Origin: Chara braunii
Taxonomy: Eukaryota > Streptophyta > Charophyceae > Charales > Characeae
Reading direction: 5' to 3'
Length of the DNA stretch: 58,379 nt
NCBI GenBank assembly: GCA_003427395.1
Contig: BFEA01000893.1
Span: forward strand, 328,520 to 386,898
A program made the translations under genes and the position numbers. Under the pieces are notes generated by a model. The model did not search any database. It was not told the origin of the DNA and was given only the letters and a program-made list of their open reading frames with translations. Shown piece after piece: positions 33,811 to 44,400 of this stretch. Position 1 is the stretch's first letter. The number at the start of each line of letters is the position of its first letter.

Positions 33811-34429
33811 ATAGCGCGACTTGACCTGTGGAGCGGCAACAAAAGGGATAACACAAGGGCGGCAACGCCTTTTATACTTTCCTGCAGCAGGCCTCGCGTC
33901 GGGATCAAGGTGGGGCCGTATCGATTCACATATCTCACGCCTGGGCCCATAAGCCGCCAGGGCCTATAAACGGGTAAGGGCAACTTGGGCCTCGAAAGAT
34001 CAGAGGTACCGAAAATTGTCGGCCGTCGATCAACAATTTTCAACGGCACAGATGAACGGAGCCACTGACATGCCAGAGGCCCCAAAATCTCCGTCAACTT
34101 CGGCGTGCAATGATATGACAGTTCCAGAAAACAAGGGGCAGGCAAGGTCATTTTCGCAGTTGTAGTCTGGACCGTCGATCGGCATGATCCTACGCACGAG
34201 GCGCAAGAATCCGGCGAGGCGGTTCGTTGCGCGTCGAGGCCAGGCGACGGGTCATTGCACGCCGAGGCGTGGCGATTCGTTGTGCGTCGAGGTCAACACA
34301 GGAAATCTATAAGTTCCGGTGTCGCAGTCATTGGGACATTTTGCAAATGTTAACGGCGTTGGATATACGAAGTCCGCAATCCATTCCAACGCTCGCCATT
34401 CACCATCGCCATCGATGCGCTTAGCTCAT
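33811..34429. other. Non-coding stretch with short GTCGAGG repeats
   Basis: No gene. TTCGTTGCGCGTCGAGGCC-like units recur three times at about 34220-34290. A small inverted repeat GAAAATTGT/ACAATTTTC brackets 34011-34041. Confidence 0.5.
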
Positions 34430-36010
34430 CGCCATCGCGACGCAAAGCTATATCCCCCATCGCAGCCGCCGCGCTCGCCTGACCATCGCAGCGCTGACAA
34501 TCGCTATCGCTCCCATCGCAGCGCCGGCCATCGCTATCGCTGCCATCGCAGCGCTGGCCATTGTAACCCATTCCATCGCTGCGCCATCTCTATCATCGTT
34601 ATGCCATCTCTCTCCATCGTTGCGCCATCGCTCTGCACCGCAGCGCTGGCCATCGCTATCGAAGCCCTGGCCAGTGTTATCCCATCGCAGCGCTGGCCAT
34701 CGCTATTGCTGATTCGTTGGGCCATCTGTTGCGCGATCTCTCTCCATCGCTGCGCCATCTCTCTCCATCGCTGCGCCATCTATCTCCATCGTTGCACCAT
34801 CTCTTTCCATCGTTGCGCCATCTTTCTCCAACACGGACTTTCTCCATCGCTGCGCCATTTGTCTTCATCGCTCCTGTGTGAACTCTTCTCCATCGCCATC
34901 TCTCTCCATTGCTAATCGCGGACTCTCTCCGTCGCTGCGCCATCTCTCTCCATCGCGCCTTCGCGATCTCTTCTCCATCGCTGCGTGATTTCCCTTCATC
35001 GCTCCTGCGCGATTTCTCTCCATCGCTGCACGATCTCCCTCCATCGCTGAATGATCACTCTCCATCTCACTCCATCACAGCACGATCTCTCTCGACCACC
35101 GGGCAACCTCCATCCCTGCGCCATAGGATCTCCATCGCTCCTGCGCGATCCCGCCATCGCCATTGTATTGTTGTTTCAGGCCGCCGTCGGTGCAGCCGCC
35201 CATCATTGTGGAATCGCACGAAACAAGTGACAGGTATGCTTAACGAAGGTTTAACGCGATGGATGTCACTTTGATAATGGAACTGATATGTGGATCAACA
35301 TTAGTCAGGCATGAAATGATGTTGTGCAATAACTAATCTTGGTCATCGATGTGCCAACTCTCTCCATCGACGTGCCATCTATCTCCATCAGTGCGCCATC
35401 ACTAACCATCGTTGTGCCTGCTCTCTCCATCGGTGCGCCATGTATCTCCATCGGTGCGCCATCCCTAACCATCGCTGCGCCTGCTCTCTTCATCGGTGCG
35501 CCATCGCTAACCATTGTTGCGCGTGCTCTCTCCATCTCTCTCCACCGGTGCACGATCTCTCCCGACCTTTCTTCATCTATCTCCATCGCTGTGGTATCTT
35601 TTCCAATCTATCTCCATTGCCGCGCCATCTATGTCCTTCTATCTCCTTCGGTGCGTCATCTTTCTCCATTGTTGTGCCATTGCTAACCATCGCTGCGCCT
35701 GCTATCTCCATTGCTACGCCATCCTTCTCCATTGGTGCGCAATCTCTCTCCCTCGCTGCGCCATCTACCTTCTTCCCTAGAATATACAACGCACGTTCAT
35801 TATAGTTGTCTTTGGACTGAAAAATGCCCCAAATTCAGCTGTATTGACCGGACGTTGTATTCGGGGGAAGACCGGAACTCCATCCATCTCTCTTGGTGCG
35901 CCATCTCTCTCAACCGGTGCGCGATCTCTCTCCATCTATTTTCATCGGTGCGTCGTCTGCCCATCACTTCGCAATCTTTCTCCATCTTAAAAAATACTAC
36001 GCCATCTTTC
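34430..36010. repeat. 21 bp minisatellite, long degenerate array
   Basis: Units of CATCTCTCTCCATCGCTGCGC and close variants (GTTGCGC, GGTGCGC) fill most of 34430-35780 and return at 35880-36010. The unit is a multiple of three, so open frames persist on both strands: FSPSLRDLS-like on plus and RWRSDGE repeats on minus. These are translations of the array, not genes. Confidence 0.93.
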
Positions 36011-36720
36011 CCCATTTCTCTCTTGCCACGATCTGTGGTTCGTACTACACGCAGAACAAGTCGGAAACAACTCGCACTTGTACCCGCAGTTTCGTAATGG
36101 AAATGCTCGTTTGCAAGTGCAAATTTATTCGCTCTTGAACCAACCAGCCCCCTAAATTTGTTACTGTTTAGTCGATAAGTCAGAATTAACTCGCACTTGT
36201 ACCCCCAGTTTCATAATGGAAATGCTCGTTTGCAAGTGCGAATTTATTCGCTCTTGAACCAACCATCCCCCTAAATTTGTTACTATTTAATCGATAAGTC
36301 ATAATTAACTTCCACTTGTACTCACAGTCTCGAAATCGAAGCACTCGAGCAGTAAAGTCGCGTCTCTTCTCGACCCAAAAAATGAAGTCCTTTTCTATTT
36401 GCGAATTAACTCGCCACTGAACCAACCACGAAGGTAATTTCTTATTGCACGACGAAATTGAAATGCTCGTATGAAGTGCGAATTTATTGGCACTTGAACT
36501 AACCACGCCCCTAAATTTCTTGTTGTTTAGTGGATAAGACCGAATTAACTCGCACTTGTACCCTCAGTTTCGAAATCGAAATGCTCGTTTCAAGTGGGAA
36601 TGTATTAGCTCTTGTTCCAACCAATAACCTAATTTCTCACTGTACGATGAATAAGTTTGAATCAGCTCGCATTTGTACTCTCGCCTGAAAAAGTGCGAGT
36701 TTACTTTGACATATCCAAAC
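36011..36720. repeat. Palindromic-motif array before the transposase
   Basis: About eight copies of GAATTAACTCGCACTTGTA or its complement-type GTGCGAATTTATTCGC occur at roughly 60 bp spacing (36116, 36177, 36236, 36293, 36402, 36476, 36537, 36658). The larger unit with CTTGAACCAACCA and CCCCTAAATTT also repeats. These match the arrays at 32 and 41 kb. Confidence 0.85.
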
Positions 36721-36987
36721 CACTTGCACATTGAACTAACTAGCAGGAAGAGCAGTCGTTTTCAACGACCACAAACAGAACGAGTGGGAGAGGAGTCGGA
36801 CTTGAGATACCACTTGAGCTTCAAATCAGGGTCCGAGAAAACGATATGGATTGAAATGTTGTTGCTCCACTGTTTTGTGATAAATATTAGAAATGCGAAA
36901 TTACTCCCTCTTGTTTATTTCCCTGACCTCGTCATACGTTGACGTGATTTTCTTGTTGTACAGTTTTCGTGTGAATCGTCTCTTCAA
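36721..36987 (+). promoter_or_regulatory. Presumed upstream region of the transposase gene
   Basis: This lies directly before the first ATG of the transposase frame and after the palindrome array. I see no confident TATA or other promoter element. The call rests only on position. Confidence 0.25.
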
Positions 36988-39900
36988 ATGGGTGTCCAAT
37001 CCGTCCCCTGTGTCACGCCACCGCCACCGCCACGACAACGCGGAGAAGACGATGTTCGAGAACGTAGTTCTTGTGACAGTAGCCCGGAAGCTCCCTCTGA
37101 TCGGCATTGCGGTTTGAAAAGGGAGTTCTCGATGTTGACCCCGCCGAATCATTCAGGCTCGTCTACAACGTCCGCTCGACGTCGTTTTGTTCGCTTTACC
37201 GACGTTCCCGACGGTCAGCGCGTTTCTACAGCGCTAGTCCCCCATAGTGAGGGTATTCGGGATGTCAAGACGTTTCCCGGTGGATGGATGTTCGTGGACA
37301 CAGATTTCTGTGGTGTGTTCGAAACGACTGGATCAGATCTCGTGTGGACAGCGGGTAGACTGACCGAAAGCATTGAAGTTACCCAACCCCTAACATTTTA
37401 CTGTAGTCGGTCGTTGGTGGATATAAACTTCTGCGGTACGCCCGATAGAAACGGATCTGATCGGGAACAGTGAGGTGCATCTAGTGGAAACGGGTCTGAT
37501 AGGGAACAGGCAACGGAACGTGCGTGTGAAAGTGTCGAGATAGGTAAGAGAATTGCATGTGAAGCCGGAAAAATTGACTCTTCGTCGATGACAACCACGG
37601 TTGCAATTGAAAATTGGCAGACTGGTTTTGTAGACACAGATTTCTACAGTTCATCGGAGTCCTCCCAATCTGATTTGCCGAGAACCGCTCCCACGGACAT
37701 ATCAGAATTCCTTGGTGCAGCGCATAGGTCCCCAACCAAAAGTCACCCTGGAACTCCCGAAGCAGTCCTTCAGGTTTTGTCTCATCCTCTACCTGGAGAA
37801 AGGAGAAGATATAATCGGAAAAATAGGTCGGTTAGAAGGTCAGAACATTCAAAGAGGGCCAAAAGTTGATTGAATGAAACTAACATTGCGCTCGTCCCGA
37901 CGCACAAATGTTGTAAGAACAAGTGTCTTCGGGTCTTTGACCATTGACGATATCAAACCGGTGCGCGAAGCCTATTACGAAATGTCCCTCGAAAGGAGGA
38001 TCGAGTGGTGGATGCAAACCCTTGACAATTTCACTATCCTCGACGGTGGTTTGGAAAGAGTCCAACCAGTGCAGTGCAAACGCCGTGTGTGCATCGCCGG
38101 TTGGTGCAAAATAATAGGGATATGTCGAAACACATTTCGTCGTTATAGCAAGTGCAAGTCAGACGGGGTCGTCCGTGGACGGCATGGTCGATGGGGATTG
38201 TTGAACCCGAGCCCGGAGTATGTGAGCATGCTGGCTCGTGTGACAAGGTTCATGGAAGAACATGGAGATGCTATGCCTAATGAAATGGTTGTGAGGGGGA
38301 CCTCACAGAGACCTAAAGTTAGGCTCCTTGCTTATTTCACGAAGCTCCTTGTATACGAGTCCATCAAGGCGGACTTGGAAGCGGCGGGTGAGACCATCGT
38401 TTCGGAGCAAGTGTTCTACCCCATATGGAGGAAGTATTTGTAGCATGCCGACCTTGCCAAGTCCAACTCGTTCACAAAGTGTGGCGAGTGCATCCACCTT
38501 AGACAGGCCAGAGATAACGCCCTTCGCCTTCGTGACCGTAACGATTTCGACGAAAAGCACCGTAAACACCAACTAGATCAGGTCGCTCACCGTGCGGATT
38601 ACGCTGACTGGAAACTTCATTCCATTCTGAACCCCGCGGAATACCTTTGTCTTATAGTGGATGGAATGGATCAGAAAAAGACAACCATTCCTCACATCGG
38701 CATGTACAATTACTCCAAGGATCATTGACACGACATGATGATGAAAACGAACCTGACCGCGGTCGTAGCTCACGGCAGGAAACCGTCCATTTATGTTTAC
38801 ACGTATTTGCCTTTCTATGCGCACGGTTCCGATGGCACCATGACGTGCGTTATGCGGACTCTATGTGAGTTGCAGGCGTCGAGACAGAAATGACCACCGA
38901 AGTGCACTGAAAAAACTGAAGGACAACGATGCTTACACCATGAGTTGCAGGCGTCGAAAAAACTGAAGGACAACGATGCTTACACCATGAAGTAGTTGTT
39001 CTCGCTTATTGAGTCGTCGCACAAGATACCGCCGAAGTGCACTGAGCTCGATCACATTGCCGATTGGCGCCGGGTAGTGGATCGATACGTCGACAAAAGC
39101 ATCGTCGGCGTGTCGAAACCGCATCTCTTCAAATTCTTCATGCCTGACGGCAGTCCCGTCATGGTGTACAAGAAGTACTGTACCGATGCGGAATGGATGC
39201 CGGAAGGCAAACCAATTCACTGGTTCCCGGTTGTCGATGGGCAGTATGCAGGCCCTACCTCCCCTGCACAGCCATGTGTTATTCCCTGTGTCGTTAAAGA
39301 GGATTTTTGGATGGCTCGTGACAGTGTCCAAAAATTTCTGGACGTCCTCGAACAGCATAGACACATGTGGCAGACATATAGGAAGGAGGAAGTCGACAAG
39401 CGGGAGGATGCTTTGTCTTACTGGAAAACCATCTTCGTTGAGGCAGATGATATGATCCAAAAGCAAAAGAAGAAGGAGACGGAAGAGGGTGAGGAAGAGG
39501 ATGTCCTCGGGGCGGACGAGCTCGAGATCTACCCTCACACCTTCTGGCCACAATCAGTCGAAACTGTAGAGGAAGTTCAAGAAACCGATCCTCCTTCGCC
39601 AGATGCTTCGTTTATATATGTAGGACCGAGGGGGGGACGTCCAAAAGTGGACTTCGACCCTCGGCGCCATATAAACAAAGGTGATTTTCTGATTGTTAGG
39701 CCGCCTGATGAGGAATTGTCTCAAGGTGTCTCGTTGTGGGTTGGCAGAGCACAGTCCGAGGTTGTGGACGACCGTTCCTCACCTCATTTCGGTTGTTTAT
39801 GTATACAGTGGTGGGTGCCTACAGGTCATTCGTCCGATCTTCGCGAAAGGTACTCCGGCGCTTGGACGAAGAGGTGGAAACTTTCCGCTTCGGTCGAGGA

Positions 39901-40072
39901 ACAATGGCAACGCGCCGAAACAGTGGCTTATTCTTGGAGAAGACCTTTTTGCAAAGGGACGGATGAGAGCAAATTCGTGACAGGCCTTACAATACCGACA
40001 TCCGTTTGCGAGAAAGCGCTTGTGACCTTGGGGAACGGCTGCCTTTCAAGTCCGTCCGACGTGCCCGTTTAG
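36988..40072 (+). pseudogene. Broken DDE-type transposase (resembles DUF7869-type transposon proteins)
   Basis: The path starts with a disordered N-terminus carrying three repeats of [FL]VD[TI][DN]F[CY]. Next comes a Cys cluster THKCCKNKCLRVF (about 37900-37940) and, after a +1 shift, LTIDDIKPVREAYYEMSLER. VCIAGWCKIIGICRNTFRRY and GRHGRWG follow. TKCGECIHLR is a second Cys pair, and LIVDGMDQKKTTIPH carries the probable first catalytic Asp. The C-terminal half (38996-40072) has WRRVVDRYVDKS, HLFKFFMPDGSP and a WVGRAQSEVVD ... CLCIQWWVP module. From memory of the family, a DN...GHTHxDxD block should follow the first Asp; here it is missing, replaced by a local duplication. Stops: TGA 37471, TGA 37867, TAG 38441, TGA 38726, TGA 38891, TAG 38993. 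Confidence 0.7.
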
Positions 40073-40168
40073 TTAAATGCGAGATGATTCGGATTTGTTA
40101 GCTACAAACTCCGCAAAGATGATGACGAGATGTTAACTGCTAACTAATTCCGGTTTCTTGTCCTGCAG
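40054..40168 (+). other. Possible intron between the two plus-strand frames
   Basis: The sequence before the second protein ends in CTAACTAATT, a pyrimidine-rich stretch and TCCTGCAG, a good branch-point plus 3' splice-site layout. It is conserved in the copy at 19.6 kb. A GT at 40054 would join the transposase frame in phase to the second protein's ATG. The donor context is weak, so the intron could instead lie in a 5' leader. Confidence 0.3.
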
Positions 40169-40169
40169 G

Positions 40170-41063
40170 ATGGATGACGACGACACACCATCGTGCGACG
40201 TTGTATACGAGACAACGTCCTACGAAACCTCGTCGTACGCGAGCGAGTATTCCTTTTCGATCGAGAATGTGGACAGGGATCTTATCATTATGAACAAATG
40301 CGTTTGGGCACGAGGAACGCTCAGTCTTGACAACCATTATCTGCATATGGAGGCTGGGGTCGGCCTCGACAGTTACGTTGCACCCGAAACACGTCTTGTT
40401 GATGGACAAACTACAATAGTTCGTAATAGAGGATCAAATATGTGGTACCTCTACTGGAGTTTAGAAGAAGTCCAACTATGGGAAGTTCCATCCAGTCAGG
40501 AGGAGAAGGTCGACGTCGAGGATAAGGTAGATTCCTGGGACTCGCTGCGCTTCGAAGAAGACTGGGATTGTATGGACGACCAACATGCCAAACTTTGCGC
40601 ATGGTACTGCATCGGGAAGCCGCAATTGCGTTTTCCTGTGATCATAGACTACCATGGCCGAGTTCGTCTGTTCAACCGTGGCACCCCTGTACTAACTCTT
40701 TTCACGGCGGCCAAGCTTTGTGGTAAGCGAATGAGAACTTTCTTCCTTGTGAGGGAAGACTTTCGTGAGCCCACGTCCGCGGGTGCTCTGAAGCGCTTCC
40801 GTGAGCGATTCGAAATAGATCCTTTGCTCGCAAAAGAGTTGAATCAAAGGGTTGACTGTTTGGTGCATGCCCAACTTCACTTCCTTTTCGGATTATGTGA
40901 GGAGATATTCTTCACATTGGAACACAAGGACAACTACAATGACTACACTCTACGAAAAGTTTCGCATCACCGTTCGGGTGTCCAAACATCGGAATTCGTA
41001 GGTGGTAGGCGGAGACAGATCTACGATTGTCCTTACTGTGACGATGGACAGCAATCGCCTTGA
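40170..41063 (+). CDS. Unknown ~298-residue protein of the transposon
   Basis: An uninterrupted frame from ATG at 40170 (MDDDDTPSCDVVYE). I do not recognise the family. It is acidic at the N-terminus, with a repeated-looking ETTSYETSSYASEYSF segment. The conserved core, judged by comparison with the paralog at 41960-42817, contains GSNMWYLYWSLEEVQ, HAKLCAWYCIGKPQ, PVIIDYHGRVRLFNRGTP and VDCLVHAQLHFLF. It ends with YDCPYCDDG, a possible metal-binding Cys pair. No signal peptide or membrane segment. It follows the transposase on the same strand, 100 bp behind its stop, and a broken third copy (19.6 kb) keeps the same order, so it is an accessory or second subunit of the element. It is the only element gene here with no internal stop. 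Confidence 0.75.
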   Translation: MDDDDTPSCDVVYETTSYETSSYASEYSFSIENVDRDLIIMNKCVWARGTLSLDNHYLHMEAGVGLDSYVAPETRLVDGQTTIVRNRGSNMWYLYWSLEEVQLWEVPSSQEEKVDVEDKVDSWDSLRFEEDWDCMDDQHAKLCAWYCIGKPQLRFPVIIDYHGRVRLFNRGTPVLTLFTAAKLCGKRMRTFFLVREDFREPTSAGALKRFRERFEIDPLLAKELNQRVDCLVHAQLHFLFGLCEEIFFTLEHKDNYNDYTLRKVSHHRSGVQTSEFVGGRRRQIYDCPYCDDGQQSP

Positions 41064-41959
41064 CCTGCTATGTGAGCCTTCCTGTTTGGGGATTTCCACA
41101 ACTCCGAGTTAGTTCGCACTTTGCTACTGTACTCATAGGACAACCTCGTGGTTCATCGACGACCTCGTTGTTGACATTAGTCTGAGCTAACTCGTCATTG
41201 TTGTCACTTTTTCCACCCCGTGGTCTTCAATAGTGGTCTGACAGTTGCACACGAATGACGTGTTGGAAATGAGTCGAGATTAAGAGGTGGTTGCAGGACT
41301 TGCGCCGGATGGGAATGAGTCGAGATTAAGAGGTGGTTTCAACACGAATGATGTGTTCGAAATACGGTCACCCTGTTACGAAGTGCGAATACGTTCTCAG
41401 TTATCAGACCCCGAGTAGGCTTTTCCGTTGCTCCTTTTACTAGATGTGTGTGACTTCGCTTCATTATGATCTGGCAAAAGTGGGAGTATAATCACAGTTG
41501 CCATTCCTTCCAGACTCCGTCCGCGTCATCGCTAACATGCTACCTCGTGCTTCCTCACGTAATGCAGAATGAACTCTTACCAGACCTCAGCCCGCGCAAG
41601 CGCTTCCAGCTCGTCTCACGGCGACGTCTCGCCAGACCGGATTCCCGATCTCGGTCTAGGAGAGTAGTCTGACCGTTCCACATGAATGACGTGTTGGAAA
41701 TGAGTTGAAATTAAGCGGCGGTTGCAGGACTTGCGCTCACTTGCGAAGTGCGAATCTACGCTCACTTATCGACCCACATGAATGACGTGTAGAAAATAAG
41801 TCGGGATTAGACGGCGGTTATAAAACTTGCGCTCTCTTGCGATGTGCGAACCAATTCTCAATTATTGAACCCTTTCGTGCATATCAAGATCCTGTATTTG
41901 TTGCTTGCACTTGGGAGAATCGCAACTGACGCGCTTCCTTGTTTCTCCGCTGGTGCAGA
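41064..41959. repeat. Subterminal-type repeat region between the two paralogs
   Basis: A ~100 bp unit recurs at about 41244, 41340 (partial), 41676 and 41780. It contains CACATGAATGACGTGTTGGA, GGAAATGAGTCGAGATTAAG and GTTGCAGGACTTGCGC. GTGCGAA-type palindromic motifs lie at about 41101, 41380, 41750 and 41845. No gene. Confidence 0.8.
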
Positions 41960-42817
41960 ATGGATATCGGGACTTCGTCGCAGAGTAGGAACTCCTCAGC
42001 GCCGAAGATCGATCTGATCATTTTGTCGAAGAACATTTGGGAAGACATTGGACGCTCTGGTCTGGACCGTGACTACCTGCACCTCGAAAATGATGTTGCC
42101 CCGGATGGGGAAATCCCTTCGTGGCAAAGTGCGGAAGAAGGACACCTTCGGATTTGCCGTGATGCAGGGTCAAACTTTTGGTACCTGTACACTCTGATGA
42201 AGGATGTACAGGCATACGCTGTCGGGTTGGAGTCACTTCTGAAGAGGGAACCCATCAAAGAGGAACCCGTTCAAACTTCTAAGATGGTTGAAGCATGGCA
42301 CATTGTATGTGAGAAACTTAAGTGGGCGTCGTTGGACAGGTTGCATCAGAAACTGTGTGCCTGGTTTTGCCTCGGCCAACCGACGAAGTCGGCGCCGGTG
42401 ATCATAGACTACTTCGGTCGAGTGAGGGTGTGTAATTGAGGCACCACCGTCGTATCGCTTTTCACTGCCGTGAAGGTGGACGGTCGACGAATGAGAGCTC
42501 TTTTTCTCGCAAGGGAGGAATTTCACGGTGTCAAACTCACTTTTTTTCAAGCGTTTCACACAACCGACCCTACTGGTTCCCTTGCACGGTTCAAAAACAG
42601 GCTCGCCATAGATCAAGCACTCAAAGATGAGCTGGATTTGCGGGTTGACTGTTTGGTGCACCAACAACTTTACTACCTCTTCGATAGCTGCGACGAAATA
42701 AATTTCACAGTCGAACATAGGGACAACGAATTGCGATTTGTTTACCGCCATCTGGATTATTCAGCCTCCGGACCTCAGGAAGTGACACTGCGCAACGGGA
42801 AGACGAGATATGTGTGA
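41960..42817 (+). pseudogene. Paralog of the unknown transposon protein, one premature stop
   Basis: ATG at 41960 (MDIGTSSQSRN) directly follows a pyrimidine-rich stretch ending in GGTGCAG, a plausible 3' splice site as in the upstream paralog. The frame parallels the 40170-41063 protein: GSNFWYLYTLMKDVQAYAV, HQKLCAWFCLGQPTKSAPVI, IDYFGRVRVCN, then FLAREEFHGVKL and VDCLVHQQLYYLFDSCDEI. A TGA at 42437-42439 sits where the paralog has an Arg codon (CGT), in an otherwise continuous frame. The C-terminus lacks the paralog's CPYC pair. Identity looks moderate, so the duplication is old. Confidence 0.75.
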
Positions 42818-42850
42818 GACTGCCCTTCAGGATTCAGTGGGACCAGATTT

Positions 42851-42975
42851 CTCAAGGTCGAGCGCTCACGACACCTCACATCGAGACCTCAAGGTTGAGC
42901 GCTCACGACACCTCACATCGAGACGACTCTCAAGGTTGAGCGCTCACGACACCTCACATCGAGACGACTCTCAAA
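42851..42975. repeat. 41 bp tandem repeat, three units
   Basis: Three units with TCAAGGTTGAGCGCTCACGA and CACCTCACATCGAGACGACT, almost identical. They begin right after the last protein fragment. Confidence 0.95.
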
Positions 42976-43334
42976 ACAAGACTCACTTCCTCACGGTAAG
43001 AAGTAATGAAGAGGGTAGATAAGGAAGAGAGCAACGTACCTTATAATGCTGCCTCCAACCACAGATTTCTCACCGGCAACCCGATGTGCATTTATGGTGA
43101 CCGATCTTTGCCTTGGCACAATCAACAGTAGAATGCAGTTCCACCTAGGCTTAAATGCCTCATCAGTGAGCTCTCATCATCCAGCATACATCCCTAATGT
43201 CACCACATAGCTTCCTGGCACACCCACACGACCCTGGGCCGCCCTACGTTCAACGCCCAAGCCTTATCACTGCCCCACACCTCATGCGAAGCACCGAACA
43301 GCTATTGCCAAGAATCAATGAAGCGCAATATGAA
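42976..43334. other. Non-coding stretch
   Basis: No gene seen. In the minus orientation it would be the leader region downstream of the primer-binding site at 43335-43349, but no gag is visible. Confidence 0.4.
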
Positions 43335-43349
43335 CCAGCCCTGATACCA
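43335..43349 (-). promoter_or_regulatory. LTR-retrotransposon primer-binding site (tRNA-iMet type), minus strand
   Basis: The minus strand reads TGGTATCAGGGCTGG, close to the TGGTATCAGAGC used by plant LTR elements primed by initiator tRNA-Met. It is preceded on that strand by a TGCA and ATT, as expected when an LTR ends in CA a few bases before the site. This implies an LTR ending near 43353, lying to the right on the plus map. Confidence 0.55.
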
Positions 43350-43352
43350 AAT

Positions 43353-44400
43353 TGCAAGGAAAATGAGCAACAGCGAGATGACAAATCCAGATTACACAAT
43401 CACATTGAAAGCCAGATAGTCACACTGTGTCCAAAGAGCAGCATTGTACCAAAAATACACCAATGGAGATTCGTGTACTGAAAACCAATGTCACGGAGAG
43501 CTTTCTCTCTCCACACCAACACAAGAGTCCAGTCCCTTCACTCTCCTACTTGGCGCTTAGCGCCCAGCCTACTCCTACACAACTATTATCAGCCTACTAA
43601 TTGACAATGCAACTGTTGACATCAGTGGCAACCCGAAGTACTTGAAGATGTCGCCCAATGCAGACCTTCGCCAATACAAGGTATGTGCCCTCACATCATC
43701 ATCATCATCATCATCCTTCACCCTTCCCTGACTTTACACCCACGTCTTCCTCCGTTTCACCCGAAGACCACTCATGCGCCTCACTGTAGTCCAAGCCCAC
43801 CAGCTATGTGGGCTGGGCTATGGCGCTGCCCTCAGCAGCGCCCTTCTTCCCTGCACGACCGCACGTGCTGCACCTCGCCTCTCAGCGCCACCAGCAGCCC
43901 ATGAGCCTTTGCTCCGCCAGCGCTGCCACTAGCATGCGAGTGCCTGAATGAGGCTGAGAGTGGCGAGCTCTTTCCTTTATGGAAAGAGCCTGTCTGCGTC
44001 GCAGCCTGGCTGGGTTGGGCTTGGGCCCAGAAGCTTCCGGTAGGCCCCAGGATGCTGCGTGCTATTTTGCAGCTACTGGGCCGCTTTCGGTTGGGCCTCC
44101 CAACTGTCAGTGTATGAGGCTGCGTTTCCCGCCCAGGGCCTGCATTCCTTGGAAAGGCCCAGAAGGCCATGGAAATGTCTTGGTTGCTCGGCCTGTGTTT
44201 CTCTCAACCAACTGTCGCGTCGCAACTGCCTGTACCCCAAGTATGAAATTGACAATCAAAGGCCTCTTGTGATCTGTTGGGCCCGCCTTCACTTAGGGCG
44301 GCCACCACTGCAACCGGGGCCCCTTAGGCCTGCCGAGAACCCAGATCCTCGCATTATATACAAACCGTAGTAAGGCGTTCATCTATTCAGCATAACAAGT
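43353..44400 (-). mobile_element. Probable LTR (minus orientation), left arm of an inverted pair
   Basis: The segment begins beside the primer-binding site above and shares diverged but collinear sequence with the plus-strand segment at about 44940-45760. The best arm match is a 23-base word starting CCGCCCTAAGTGAAGGCGGG at 44967, with its complement at 44279-44301. No coding sequence. The far end is not defined. Confidence 0.4.

Noticed and set aside
34319-35780. Several overlapping frames of 80-200 codons on both strands.
   Set aside because: All are readings of the 21 bp minisatellite.
24100-42439. In-frame TAA/TAG at probable Gln positions could mean a variant genetic code (TAA/TAG = Gln).
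   Set aside because: TGA stops are also frequent in the same genes, frameshifts are present, and the direct copy comparison shows TGG to TAG and CGA to TAA changes. Decay explains all of it.
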